Shown: positions 1 to 13,165, counted from the first letter of the stretch. The stretch is 64,000 nt of DNA from Chionoecetes opilio (GCA_016584305.1 JACEEZ010016190.1:241001-305000), one strand, 5' to 3'. The notes: generated by a model not told the origin, from the letters alone. Numbers and translations are program-made.

Positions 1-2215
1 GAAAAAATTTTTTGTTCGGATTAATACTCGGGGGCACTTCGGGGGAAAAAAGGGGTTTCGCTTCACCCCTTTGGTGAAGGAAGTATTTTGAGGGTCTATC
101 CTAAGCTTTTTTTATTGAAATACCCTGTTTACGAAAAAATTTTTACCCCCCTTGCACAAAATTCGTTAATTAAAGTGTCCTAAGAACAATTTTGTTTTTT
201 TTACTTTTTTTTACTAATTAAAATTTTGTTTTTATTTATAAGAACTCAGGCTTTAAGGCCCAAAATTATTCCCTTATATATTTTTTCCCCCAAATTTTTT
301 CCCCTTTTTTCTAATTTTTCCCTTATAGATCAGTAATCCGAAAGATACAACCACGGGTCTCAAAACATTTTATGACCTTAAAAAGCTCAATTGAGTCCAA
401 AAAGAGGTCTTACACATCTGGTTTCATTCTGCAATTTTTAATTCCAATTTTAGCCAAAAGCCAAATTGCAAATTGCGGAAAAAAATTACCGCAACGAGTG
501 ACCCCCAAATACGATTTTTTGGATCAGGGGGCACAAAAAGTTAGGATAAGACCCTCAAAATACTTTCCCTTTACCTAAGGGGAACGAAAGCCTTTTTTCC
601 GCCCAAGTGCCCCACTACAGGGGAGTGACCTTGGGCGAGTTAGCGAGCCCCAGAAGGGACTCCCAATGCCCCCCTTGACAAAAAACGGGACACCGAGGCC
701 CGGAAGAGGCGTTGATGAAGCTTGGGGCCGAATTTTACCCCCGAGATGCGGACCGCAGCCCAACGGGAGTCCCATTGCAGCCCAGCCAAGAAGCGGGGGA
801 GGGGGGGGGGTTGGGGCGGATTTCCCCTTGTTAAAAAGGAACCCAACTCCGCCGCCACCGCTAAGCTCGGTCCAGCATGCGAACCGTTCCTCCTGGGACG
901 GGGGGGACACCACCAAACGGCCAAAAACATGAGGGAAATCCCCCTCAGACACCATCAGCTGAGCCACCACCTTGGGAGCCGCGTAAAAACCCCCGGAGTG
1001 ATGGAGGGGGCCAAGGGTAGCGGTGAACTGCCACGTGTCCGATCCCACCTGGAAAGGCAGGAAGCGCCGGAACCCAGGATGAATGGGGGCCCCGCCCCGT
1101 AGGCGTCCCTTTAGATCGAGGGGCGCACCAGTCCCCTTGCCTCCGCCGAAAGGCGGACCTGGGCCAAGGGCGCATACGGAACCTGTGGTTGCGCCAAATC
1201 CCTTTGGGGGGTGAGGGCCCGGAAAAGCCGCCCTTTGAAGATCCTTCTTGGGTACGTAAAAATGCGGGAAAGAAAGACCCTTTCCCGCGCCTTCTCCACA
1301 CCCCGGAGGGGTGCATTTTTCCGGCACGTGGGCGGCGACACTGGGAGCCCGGGGCCAAGAAGAAGGTCCCCCGAAGGGGCGCAGGGCAATCCGGGCCAAA
1401 AAGACCCTTTGGACCCCCTGGCGGCCCAAACCTTTCGCGGCCCGGCTGCCCGAAACCCGGACAGGAGGCCCGGAAAGGGGGGCTCAGAAGCGAGAGCGAC
1501 CCTTGGAGGGAAAGGGTTTTGGCTGTAGCGGGTCCCGAGCGAAAGGCCCGAGACCCAGAGCCCTGATCCGGAAAGGCCACCCCGACTGGGGCGACGAGGG
1601 TCTGGGGGCCATCCAACGGGGTGACGTTCCTGGACTGCCCTTCCCCACGAAAAAAACCCCCACGAAAAACTGTGGACCCCCTTCCGGAACCACCGGCCCC
1701 AGACGGTCTGGGGCCCCGGGGAACACCAGAGTACGGTGGGGGGGGATCGGGCGATGTAAACACAGTGGGCCCAAACCCGGGATGAGGAAGAAAAACCCTT
1801 TAGCCCGTGAACCCACAGAAGGTTACGAAGCATAATGGGTAAAAAAACTTACAAAACACCCACGTAACCGAAAAAACCAGCAGGTGCTCACCATACAAGC
1901 CAGAAAAGAAAAAAAACGTGGGACAGGGGGGCGCAGCAGGGTTGACCGTGAAGGCAAAAACAAAATGATATGCCGGGCCGGCTGGCGGGGCCCCTGGCCT
2001 GGTGGGTTGGCCGGGGTTGCCCGGGCGTGTTTTTCTTTTTTATTAGATCTGAGTTAGCCTGGTTCTTTAAACCGATGTGGGGTTAGGTTGGGCCAGTTTT
2101 CCCCCGGGTTTGCCCCGGGGGGGCGAAACTTTCTATCCTAATAGCTTAGTGGGATAGCCTAAGGGGGCCTAAAAAAAAACACTCTGGTTGGGAAATAAAA
2201 CTTTGGGGTGGGGGT
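1..2215. other. GC-rich, homopolymer-rich block of doubtful accuracy; no supported gene
   Basis: The first 2.2 kb differs sharply from everything that follows. It is packed with runs of G, C, A or T, and about 600-1850 is very GC-rich. Long overlapping open frames exist on both strands (for example 575-1429 and 1111-1833, minus), but they are low-complexity Gly/Pro/Arg-rich, overlap in several frames and show no motif I recognise. That is what high GC produces by chance. Inflated homopolymers suggest uncorrected long-read errors at a contig end. A real but frameshifted mobile-element gene cannot be excluded. Confidence 0.5.
25..612. repeat. Imperfect inverted repeat (arms 25-105 and 525-612)
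   Basis: The right arm read in reverse complement matches the left arm. Both contain GGGCACTT, a run of A, GGNTTTCG, and AGTATTTTGAGGGTC followed by TATCCTAA. Homopolymer-length differences account for many mismatches. The arms may be the termini of a small TIR element or of the GC-rich block beside it. I could not find a target duplication. Confidence 0.5.
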
Positions 2216-2319
2216 TTAATTATTCTTCAATCGAGGGTGCTTGAGACTCAATGCCCCGAAAATAGTTGCATTATGGGGTGAAAGTGTCAACAGATAGTGA
2301 GTGAGTTTTGCTGTATCAA

Positions 2320-2367
2320 AACACACACACACACACACGCACACAGACACACACACACACACGCACG

Positions 2368-2423
<56 letters not shown>

Positions 2424-2467
2424 ACACACACACACACACACACCACACATACACACACATACACACA
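2320..2467. repeat. (AC)n microsatellite with GC interruptions
   Basis: Almost pure AC dinucleotides with a central ACGCACGCGCGCGC interruption and two ACC breaks. Poly-His/Thr and poly-Val/Cys open frames here are artefacts. Confidence 0.97.
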
Positions 2468-2539
2468 TTTAGAAAGGGAAGATAATGCGTTTCAAGTTTG
2501 TTGAGATTTTATACCAGGGTATCAGAAAGATAAGAAAAC

Positions 2540-3275
2540 ATCTTGGTAGATAATATGTATCTGGATTTTAAGAAAGCTCTTGACAGTACGTCATCAAAGA
2601 CTTATATTGAAACTACATCATAATGGAGTATTCATGGAAGTTTATTGAGATGGATGAAAATACTTTCTATGCGGAAGGTAAATGAGAACAGTGTTAGGAG
2701 GAAAATTCTTCTCATGGAAGGACGTAACAAGTGGAGTCGCTCAGGGCTGAGTATTAACACCAATTGTGTTTTTAATTTGTATAAATTATATAGGAAAATG
2801 TTGCAGAAGGAAGCTATATTAATATGTTTGCTAATGATGCCAAAATACAAAGACTGTTAATAATGAAGATTGCTACAAGAAATTGCAAGATAATTTTGAT
2901 GAATTTAATATATGGAGTGACAGATGGCAGATGGAATTTAATGCAGATAAGTGCCATGTTATCACATTTGATATAAGTGCTAGAAGACCACAGTGGAAGC
3001 ATAAGTTTGGAATTAGCATATCAAAATAATTAATAAAAGATAGATATGTGGGTGTAATAATAATTAAGAAAATAACACCAGAAGATCACATGCACGAGAA
3101 ATATAGAAGTATGTATGCACAGTTGGCAAATATGAGAAAGCCCTTCTACATAAAGCATCTAAAGTATCTACATATGTAGATGAAGCGATGGTAAAAAAAC
3201 CACATCATTCAAAAAACCGACATTGGAATATGCGGCAGTGATATGGAGCACACACTTTAAGAAACATATTTCGCC
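2540..3275 (+). pseudogene. Decayed LINE reverse transcriptase (CR1/L2-like) remnant
   Basis: Read on the plus strand with several frame changes, the stretch gives successive RT landmarks. These are MYLDFKKALDS (like the DFxKAFD box), GSLLRWM, and INMFANDAKIQ (like FADD, with the first Asp changed to Asn). NNEDCYKKLQDNFDEF, WQMEFNADKCHV, YAQLANMRK and finally TLEYAAVIWSTHFKKH follow. The order and spacing match the RT palm, thumb and post-RT region of CR1/L2-type non-LTR elements. Multiple stops and frameshifts, plus the altered catalytic box, make it a dead fragment. Both ends are truncated. It is a different family from the CR1 at 47-51 kb. Confidence 0.75.
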
Positions 3276-3282
3276 CAAAATT

Positions 3283-3735
3283 TCCCCAAAATCGATTCCC
3301 CAAAAAACGGGATCCATTTTCCATACATGGGCGGATAAGGCCTCAGTATAGAATAAGAAACTGTTAGGGAATCAAAATGGACGGAGATGCCACAGGACAC
3401 GTAACTTCTAAAAAGCTGATTTAGTAAGAGATAAGATGTGATATTTCCAGTTTAGATTTTTAGTAAAGGATAGCCCAAGAATGTTAATTTTAGATGGAAA
3501 TAATTTAAAGTCATTGAAGAAAAGGGGATGATAGTGTGGACGGTTATGTCGAGTAGATAGGTGAAGAAATGTGTTTTTTGAGGCAATTAACAAAATAAGG
3601 TGTGCTTTGCCCCATTCAAAAACTAAAGAAAGATAAGGCAGGCGTTCTATGGCATCCCTCATTGTAATACTTAATTCCTATAGATTGGGATGAACGTCTA
3701 GTAAACGACGTTGAAAAATGCAGGGTAGAGTCCTT
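3283..3735 (-). pseudogene. LINE A (Jockey-like) 3'-half fragment
   Basis: On the minus strand, 3408-3662 encodes NILGLSFTKNLNWK and HLSTRHNRP. These match the corresponding post-RT segment of the plus-strand LINE A copy at 16216-16400. The nucleotides at 3660-3730 match 16107-16150 and those near 3310-3345 match 16495-16520, so the fragment continues on both sides with an internal deletion. No RT catalytic core remains. Confidence 0.75.
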
Positions 3736-3739
3736 AGCG

Positions 3740-3969
3740 TAAAAGTGGATAGGACATTAGATCATGTTAATAATGTACTATTACAGGTCATACCGTCATG
3801 TATTGCTCTTGTCTGTTGGCACACACTGAACACAGTCACCAGAACACAACGGTAACAATTTGTGATCACAGAGGAAGAGGAGGAAGAGAGGGAGGCCTGT
3901 AAGAAAGATAAAGCAAAGAAGAAGGTGCAAGACTCCACCATTCTGGCTACACTCTGTTATTATCAACTA
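3740..3969. other. Unassigned sequence left of the Helitron
   Basis: I see no gene or recognisable repeat here. A short purine-rich patch (GAGGAAGAGG) lies near 3870-3900. Confidence 0.4.
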
Positions 3970-3997
3970 TCTATATTAATAAAAGCGAAAGTGTGTA

Positions 3998-4116
<119 letters not shown>

Positions 4117-4394
4117 TATAGGTTTTCCCCCCCCCGTGGCGGAATCCCATCATATACCACATTTTTGGAACCAGGTTGACCAGGGGAAGGTTTTAAGCCC
4201 ATTTATGAGATGATCCGATCACTTTTTTTTTTTTTTTTAGCAGCCTATTAGCGATAATTGTGAAAAAAAGTGGGTTGCGAGAATGGGCCCCAGACATAAC
4301 TACGTCACGGTTTGTTTACATCGGTGCATTGTGGGGATAAGGCGGGGTCGCCGCGGGTGGACCTACGAAGGGAAAACTACAGCGATGGAAGAAT

Positions 4395-4735
4395 TTCGAG
4401 TTATTTTGCGCGAAATTGATATTCCAGGTGCTATATTACTGTGCTCTGTTCTCGCTGACAACACTATAGAGAAGACCTGAGGTAATGGCTGATGTGCAGA
4501 GGCTTCTAAACCAAGAAAACAGAGTCATAACAGAGCCTCGTCAAAAGGTAAGCAACTGGTAGGTACGTAATGTGTCCCTACCACTCGCTTACTTCTTAAT
4601 GAGACTCTGCTGTGACTTTTTCCTGGTTTAGAAGCCTTCGCACATCAACCATCACCTCAGGTCTTCTCTATGTTGTCAGCGAGCACGGAAATATAGCACC
4701 TGGAATATCAATTTCGCCCAAAAATCGATTTTTTT
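4395..4735. repeat. Small inverted repeat inside the left arm (mirror copy 7185-7525)
   Basis: The sequence from GCGAAATTGATATTCC through AGAGAAGACCTGAGGT is repeated in reverse complement at about 4600-4723, with a centre near 4565. The entire palindrome recurs in mirror image in the right arm. This is a palindrome within a palindrome. Confidence 0.8.
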
Positions 4736-5081
4736 TTCATCGTCGTAATCTTCTCTTTGTATGTTGTACATATTCATGGTTATGATAGTATTAAAATACC
4801 TTATTAATTGAGTTCCTTTTGTTGTCTTTCCTCATAATAAGTAGTGCTACATCATGGTTTAAGTGTTACTTGACGAGCCAATGAATACTCTTGAGTCTAT
4901 ACCAACATCACCAACCTTTGCTTTGATTTATCTTATTACTCCATCCATAAACAAGTTGCATAACCACGGTGACATTACCCATCCTTGCCTCATGGTACCT
5001 GCATGGTACTGTCGTCTACCGATATTTTTGCCCCTACACAAATTGGGAAAACTCGCCGACAGTAATGGTTAGGTTGGTATC

Positions 5082-5580
5082 CGGTCATTTCGCCCACATG
5101 CCATTTCGCCACACCATGGAGTCATTTCGCCCACAGGTCATTTCGCCCACATTATGGAGTCCTTTCGCCCACACTATGGAGTCTATAGGAGCTAGGAGGT
5201 TAGGTTATATTTGTTTAGTGTGTCGAGAACCTCCAACATCCCGCTAGGAGGTTAGGTTAGATTTGTTTAGGTTAGGTTAGGGTAGGTTAGATTTGGGTAG
5301 TTTAGGTTAGATTTGGTTAGGTTAGGTTAGATTAGATTTGGTTAGGTTAGGATGGGTTAGATTTGGTTAGGTTAGGTTAGCTTAGGTTAGATTTGGTTAG
5401 GTTAGCATATCGGTGGGTCAAGCCCCTGCTAGAGTAGGTTAATTTTGGTTAGGTTAGGTTTATTTTGGTTAGGCAATTTTCGTCATTTCGCCCACAAGAC
5501 ATTTCGTCCACATGTAAGTCAATTCGCCCACATATAAGAGTCAATTCGCCCACTCTAAAGTCAATTCGCCCACACGATCC
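5082..5580. repeat. TCATTTCGCCCAC minisatellite and TTAGG-like tract, left arm
   Basis: Repeats of TCATTTCGCCCACA flank a stretch of GGTTAGGTTAGATTTGG-type units (5190-5475). TTAGG is the arthropod telomere unit, here degenerate and mixed with TTAGATTTGG. The mirror image lies at 6370-6840. Confidence 0.8.
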
Positions 5581-5665
5581 ATGTCACGGAGTCATGTAAC
5601 TATATCTTCCTCTGGCAGAAATGGAATGAACCACCAGTAACCTTGGGCGAAATGACGGTAAATTT

Positions 5666-6282
5666 CTAGTGTTTGCCCATACTCTCCCACTTCCCCCAAA
5701 CAAGTTTGAGGACCTGTGGGAATGCGGGGTTTTCGCGTGGGGAACAAATTATGCGTCGGAAACACGTAATTAAAGAGTTGTGTAGGGGGGGTAAAATTCC
5801 CTAGATCTAGGGTAATTTCCTTATATCTAGAGCAAATTGCCTAACCAAAATAAACCTAGCCTAACCAAAATTAACCTACCCTAGCAGGGGGCTTGACCCA
5901 CCGATAACCTAACCTAACCAAATCTAACCTATCCTAACCTAACCAAATCTAACCTAACCTAACCTAACCAAATCTAATAGGTTAGATAGGTTAGATTTGG
6001 TTAGGTTTGGTTAGCTTAGGTTAGATTTGGTTAGGTTAGGTTATCGGTGGGTCAGGCCCCCTGCTAGGGTAGGTTAATTTTGGTTAGGTTAGGTTTATTT
6101 TGTTTAGGCAATTTTCTCTAGATATAAGGAAATTACCCTAGATCTAGGAAATTTTACCCCCCCTGCCCAACTCTTTAATTACGTGTTTCCGACGCATAAT
6201 TTGTTCCCCATCCGAAAACCCCGCATTCCCACAGGTCTCCAAACTTGTTTGGGGGAAGTGGGAGAGTATGGGCAAACACTAG
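5666..6282. mobile_element. Inner palindromic element with CTAG/TTTGCCCATACT ends and TTAGG-like core
   Basis: It is bounded by CTAGTGTTTGCCCATACT on the left and its inverse on the right. The core (about 5835-6110) consists of AACCTAACC/GGTTAGGTT units. A second copy with the same ends, the same GATCTAGGG box and a similar TTAGG-like core stands alone at 51740-52398. This is therefore a mobile unit in its own right and forms the centre of the larger foldback. Confidence 0.7.
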
Positions 6283-7644
6283 AAATTTACCGTCATTTCG
6301 CCCAAGGTTACTGGTGGTTCATTCCATTTCTGCCAGAGGAAGATATAGTTACATAACTCCGTGACATGGATCGTGTGGGCGAATTGACTTTAGAGTGGGC
6401 GAATTGACTCTTATGTGTGGGCGAATTGACTTACATGTGGACGAAATGTCTTGTGGGCGAAATGACGAAAATTGCCTAACCAAAATAAACCTAACCAAAC
6501 CAAAATTAGCCTACCCTAGCAGGGGGCTTGACCCACCGATATGCTAACCTAACCAAATCTAACCTAAGTTAACCTAACCTAACCAAATCTAACCTATCCT
6601 AACCTAACCAAATCTAACCTAACCTAACCTAACCAAATTTAACCTAAACTACCCAAATCTAACCCACCCTAACCTAACCTAGCCTCCTAGCGGGGGGTAA
6701 GGGGTTCTCGACCACTAAACAAATATAACCTAACCTCCTAGCTCCTATAGACTCCATAGTGTGGGCGAAATGACTCCATATTGTGGGCGAAATGACTCTA
6801 TGGTGTGGCGAAATGGCATGTTGGCGAAATGACCGGATACCAACCTAACCATTACTGTCGGCGAGTTTTCCAGATTTGAGTAGGGACAAAAATATCGGTA
6901 GACGACAGTACCATGCAGGTACTATGAGGCAAGGATGGGTAATGTCACGGTGGTTATGCAACTTGTTTATGGATGGAGTAATAAGATAAATCAAAGCAAA
7001 GGTTGGTGATGTTGGTATAAACTCAAGAGTATTCATTTGCTCGTCAAGTAACACTTAAACCATGATGTAGCACTACTTATTATGAGGAAAGACAACAAAA
7101 GGAACTCAATTAATAAGGTATTTTAATACAATCATAACCATGAATATGTACAGCCTACAAAGAGAAGATTACGACGATGAAAAAAATTCGAGTTGTTTTT
7201 GGCGAAATTGATATTCCAGGTGCTATATTTCCGTGCTCGCTGACAACATAGAGAAGACCTGAGGTGATGGTTGATGTGCGAAGGCTTCTAAACCAGGAAA
7301 AAGTCACAGCAGAGTCTCATTAAGAAGTAAGCGAGTGGTAGGGACACATTACGTACCTACCAGTTGCTTACCTTTTGACGAGGCTCTGTTATGACTCTGT
7401 TTTCTTGGTTTAGAAGCCTCTGCACATCAGCCATTACCTCAGGTCTTCTCTATAGTGTTGTCAGCGAGAACAGAGCACAGTAATATAGCACCTGGAATAT
7501 CAATTTCGCGCAAAATAACTCGAAATTCTTCCATCGCTGTAGTTTTCCCTTCGTAGGTCCACCCGCGGCGACCCCGCCTTATCCCCACAATGCACCGATG
7601 TAAACAAACCGTGACGTAGTTATGGGTAGGGTCCATTGAGGAAG

Positions 7645-7985
7645 CCTTGATGTAGGGTGATGGGTAATGGGTGAGTGAATGGGTGGGGTGATGGGTAATG
7701 GGTGTGGGGTGATGGGTGAGTGAATGGGTGGGGGGTGATGGGTGATGGGTGAGGGAATAGATGGGGGGTGATGGGTAATGGGTGAGTGAATGGGTGTGTG
7801 GTGATGGGTAATGGGTGAGTGAATGGGGGTGGGGTGATGGGTAATGGGTGAGTGAATGGGTGGGGGGTGATGGGTAATGGGTGAGTGAATGGGTGGGGGG
7901 TGATGGGTAATGGGTGAGTGAATGGATGGGGGGTGATGGGTAATGGGTGAGTGAATGGGTTGGAGGTGATGTGAATGGGTTGGCG
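7645..7985 (+). repeat. Helitron internal minisatellite, about 30-bp unit
   Basis: Ten or so imperfect copies of GGGTGATGGGTAATGGGTGA plus GTGAATGGGTGG. The same array in reverse complement is found in the sister Helitron at 22090-22390, so it is part of the element. Confidence 0.9.
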
Positions 7986-8160
7986 TTAATACATACATTT
8001 CTACATCCATGATTTCAGGAAAGTTAGAAAGGGCTATCTGGAGAGTCTGTGTTTGGTGGGCCGAAGGCCCACCAAACACAGGTGTTGGGCCAAAGGCCCA
8101 CCAATAGCCCTCCGCAGGAGCTAGCCAAAAAGTCCTCCCGGAGGGCGGCTTTGCGGCTAG

Positions 8161-10470
8161 TAATTATATAAATGTCACCTAATGCTCGCCTCCCTCGTGG
8201 AGTATTGGTGGTGTGTATGTCATGCCCCGAAGTCGGGTGCACGATGATTACTACTGTTAAATTTATTTGAGTTATGATTTTAAGCAGACTTCCTATTAGC
8301 AAATTCGGGGCTTAAGGCTTGGTTTTAGTTTTCCTGAATAAGTCGAGATGGAGTCTCATAATTTAGTATGATAAGCACCCTTACATTGTTTTAAAAGGCG
8401 TAAGGGGGCCTCTGATAACGTAAACGTAAACCGGAGGCGAGTTGTTAAATCTTTGAGTGGGCTCGTATTTGGGTAGTGGATGGGGGGCCTGTAAGAAAAA
8501 ACTTCAACACACAATTGGGGAACACAGGGTTACAACCAATAAACACTCTTTCATTTTAATTTACAAATATTATTCTTTATGAATTTGACTACATGTTGGT
8601 ACTTAGATAATTTTGACCATTACCTTACTAAACGAGACATGAGAAGCATGATACATGATAACCTGAGACATGACAAGCATGATAACCTTTCTAATTGGTT
8701 AGAAAGCTAAACAAAATAGTACACCACTAAGTGCTACCTAGGAAAACTACTGGGGGGTCTAGGCACCTCCCCATAGACACTGTGACGAACCCGGAGATTT
8801 ACAGAACCCGGAGTCACATAAGTCTATTATGTCTCGCCCCAGGAGACCGATTTATAACATTATAATGGCTTTCCTACACAAAATGCAAAACCTAACATGA
8901 TTAGTGTTGGTATGTTGTCTGTTAATACACACACGCGGTTATGATAGTGGTAGTAAGCTATGTGGTCACCATGTTGGACACTCTGATCTGGGATAACAAA
9001 GGGAGGTTATGTAGTGTGTGAGTGGCGTGGTATGGCTCGCATCCTGAATCGATAAAAGTGTTGCCTGAATAATTAGTTCTTCTAAGTTATTGTATTAAAA
9101 AAGTTACTAAAAGCGGTGTTATGGTAATGAGCGCCACGGATTCTTTACGTCACTACGCGGGAGATTCAAGTCAAGGGGCATACTGTAATCAAGCAAAATC
9201 GTTGCATTACATGTACAAGTGACGGGCTTTAGCCAAGGTGCTTTTAAAAGGGGTAAGTATTGACCCTTCTATTACAAAGAACAGTCTTCATAGCTCAAGC
9301 TAACACGGAAAGGTTTATTTTTAAGCGTTCTGTAAAAAAAGACGTCATTTAGTTATAGCTGCTGATTGGAATACCACTCCAACACACTGGTGTTGATGAT
9401 CCAGTTTTTTTTTATAATCCATGAGTGTCCATTATTAGTACCATGATTGTACATATCTATAAGAGTTAAGAAGATAATAACTAGGTAGTATAATAAATAA
9501 AATAAGGTGATAATAAATATAATGAGGTAATAAATGTTAGGAAATCATCGAGGTATACAGTTAAATGAAAGGTGTAATGCTGTTATTAGTCATGTTTGTC
9601 AACCACCCAAACGTCAGCGAAAGTTTTATTAATAATTGTTATTTTCATCCGAAGTGAATAGACAAAATCGAGTGGTATTTATTTTCCCGCATATGTAGGT
9701 ATAGTACGGACCGTTGTATGAGACATGATATCGCTCTGTCATTTACACGTTCTTTTCTGACCGATTCCCTTGCTGTCCCCATATCTCCCTGTGCCTGTCA
9801 GCTGCACGTCTGCACCCCTGTCGCTCCGCAGATCAGCGATGGGTGAGGTTTTCTTTTCATTTAAGCCAAGGTTAATTTTCTTGTTATAGTTGTGTTTTAT
9901 TTTTGTTGTCAAGATGAGAAATATACCTCGTTTTTTGGACTCTTGGAGGCTGTGTTTGTTTTCAGTTTCTAATATTATGGTTGTAAGAAAGAAAAGAAAA
10001 ACGTGTTGATAGTAACCTAGAAAATATAACTCTTAAAGATTGTGTTTACATTTAATTGAGTAAGTTATTGTTAAGTGCGAAGTATGGGACACAACTCGTT
10101 CACTTAAACATAGCTCAAAATTTCACATTTATAGCAACTAACGTTTATCTCACCGGTACATAATATCTTCATGTCATTTAAACTATTTACGTATTTTTTC
10201 CAGAAAACATACAACTCTGTTTGATATAGATATTATTTGACTTCAGCAATGAGATAGATGTTCCCTATTGGGCTTTTTCTGGAAGTACTCGGGAATATGG
10301 TAATGCTGCTACTGGTTGGCTGTCTGGTTGTTACATCACAAACATACAATCCATCCTTATATCTCCATTTTTGTTCTTGTGTCCTTCCACTTCATCATCA
10401 CATTTGTTACATATTTGTTCCTCCCTTGGAACATTCTATTTATTTTATCTTTCTTTTTCCCCGGCAACCT
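8161..10470. repeat. No gene; dispersed repeat at 8880-9235, remainder unassigned
   Basis: The part 8880-9235 recurs elsewhere. GATAGTGGTAGTAAGC and its surroundings match 41765-41855. The piece with GATTCTTTACGTCACTACGCGGG and the following AAGTCAAG box matches 45110-45290. I see no coding content in the rest. A start codon followed by a splice-donor-like GTGAGG at 9838-9850 is noted but not supported as an exon. Confidence 0.5.
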
Positions 10471-10476
10471 TATTAT

Positions 10477-10477
<1 letters not shown>

Positions 10478-10552
<75 letters not shown>
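10478..10552. repeat. (TA)n microsatellite
   Basis: Pure TA array of about 75 bp after TTATTATTAT. Confidence 0.97.
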
Positions 10553-10555
<3 letters not shown>

Positions 10556-10613
10556 TTGTTCGAGTTTTAACCAAAATAGTTTCAGATTTTGTCTTTATAG
10601 CTAGGTTAGTTCA

Positions 10614-11000
10614 TGTCCCTACCATTTATACACCGATAACTCGGTACTCGAACAGCTCCCAACTCGAACAATTCGGTATTCGAACGCTTTTTCTGTAAAA
10701 AATGTATTGCTCCGTAGTCTACCGTTTGCTTGGCACTCGGCCGAACAATACTTGTATCAAGACTTGTATGAGCTGAGACGCGTCACGCGTATGTGTATCC
10801 CAGCCGAAACGAAATGAAATGAGTCAGTCTTCCCGTATCTGTCGCTCAAAGCATAATTCTGCTAAACTTCTATGTAAACTGTGTCGTGTTTTTTTGGTGT
10901 TTTATTTATTATTCTTCGTATAAATAAGTCACCTTTGGGCTTAAGATTAGCGATAAAAGCCAACCGAAAAGAAAATTGGATAGATTCACAATAGATATAT
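10614..11000 (+). mobile_element. Possible Tigger/pogo-like DNA transposon end (remnant)
   Basis: The GGTACTCGAACAGCTCCC and TCGGTATTCGAACGC motifs resemble the CTCGGTACTCGAAC-type ends of arthropod Tigger elements. About 320 bp downstream the plus strand reads SDKSQPKRKLD, similar to the start of Tigger transposases. The rest of the transposase is absent. The assignment rests on motif memory and is tentative. Confidence 0.4.
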
Positions 11001-12640
<1,640 letters not shown>

Positions 12641-12644
12641 AACA

Positions 12645-12878
12645 TTCACCCACGGTCTTGCCACGAGTGCCGATCGTCAGTTTTACCTCCCCAGAAAAAG
12701 TTTGGAGCTCGTAATGATCGATCTTTGGTTAATGCTGGGACCTCACAACACACACACCCCATCCCCTTGCTCAAGGGTTACAGTCACCGCCCACATTTGT
12801 CAGTAAAAAATAACCGTGAGCGAGCGAGGATCGAACGTGCGACCACAAAAAGGTCAGATATTATTTTAAACCATGCAG

Positions 12879-12880
<2 letters not shown>
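12645..12880 (-). repeat. tRNA-derived SINE, family II
   Basis: In reverse complement it carries a B-box-like GTTCGATCC, then a GAGCAAGGGGATGGG block, GGTCCCAGCATTAACC, and ends near ACCGTGGGTGAA. The same order is present in the plus-strand copies at 23755-24010 and 62336-62560. The (GT)n array at its head end is flanking. Confidence 0.75.
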
Positions 12881-12922
<42 letters not shown>

Positions 12923-12935
12923 TGGGTGTGCGTGT
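12881..12935. repeat. (GT)n microsatellite
   Basis: GT array ending in GGTGTGGGTGTGC. Confidence 0.95.
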
Positions 12936-12939
12936 AATT

Positions 12940-13165
12940 CGCCCACGGTCTGATCATGCGTTGGAAACGCGATTTCCAGCTATCTCTTTACGGAAAGAGG
13001 TTTTTTTTTTTTTTTTTGAGTTCATAGAAGCTGATATTTGGATAATGCTGCGATAGTATACACCTCACACACACCATTCTCTTGTTCAAAGAGGACAATA
13101 GCTGCTCGTGTTACCAGGGACAGATTTCGAGCCGTGAGGTAAAGCTCGAACCTGCTCGCGTTATC
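12940..13165 (-). repeat. Degenerate SINE family II copy
   Basis: It keeps the CCCACGGTC tail, ATAATGCTG, CACACCATTCTCTTGTTC and a B-box-like ATTTCGAGCC in the same order as the neighbouring copy, with many changes and an internal poly-T run. Confidence 0.5.

Larger units (their letters stand above)
4285..7634. mobile_element. 3.35-kb foldback element inserted in the Helitron
   Basis: Two arms of about 1.65 kb are inverted copies of each other around a centre near 5960-5985. The first bases are GGGCCCCAGACATAACTACG on the left. The right arm read inwards gives GGACCCTACCCATAACTACG. Comparison with the uninserted Helitron at 21920-22644 (GCGAGAATTGAGG) shows the insertion site and a likely 2-bp AT duplication. 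The arms contain smaller palindromes, blocks of TCATTTCGCCCAC minisatellite and TTAGG-like tracts. Short open frames (4283-4480 and its mirror 7439-7636) are arm sequence without recognisable domains. No transposase is seen. Confidence 0.8.

Noticed and set aside
575..1835. Long open frames on both strands in the GC-rich block
   Set aside because: They overlap in up to four frames, are Gly/Pro/Arg-rich and contain no recognised motif. High GC removes stop codons by chance.
2216..2504. Open frames through the AC array (poly-His/Thr and poly-Val/Cys)
   Set aside because: Dinucleotide repeats have no stop codons in most frames. The same applies to the frames in all other AC, AG, TA and AAT arrays.
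5190..6740. True interstitial telomere
   Set aside because: The TTAGG units are degenerate, mixed with TTAGATTTGG, and arranged symmetrically as part of a foldback element, so they are not evidence of a chromosome end or fusion.
7645..7985. CRISPR-like array of regular 30-bp repeats
   Set aside because: There are no unique spacers between repeats, the context is eukaryotic, and the same array occurs in a Helitron sister copy.
9770..9850. First exon ending ATGG|GTGAGG
   Set aside because: A start codon next to a donor-like sequence is common by chance. No downstream exon was found.
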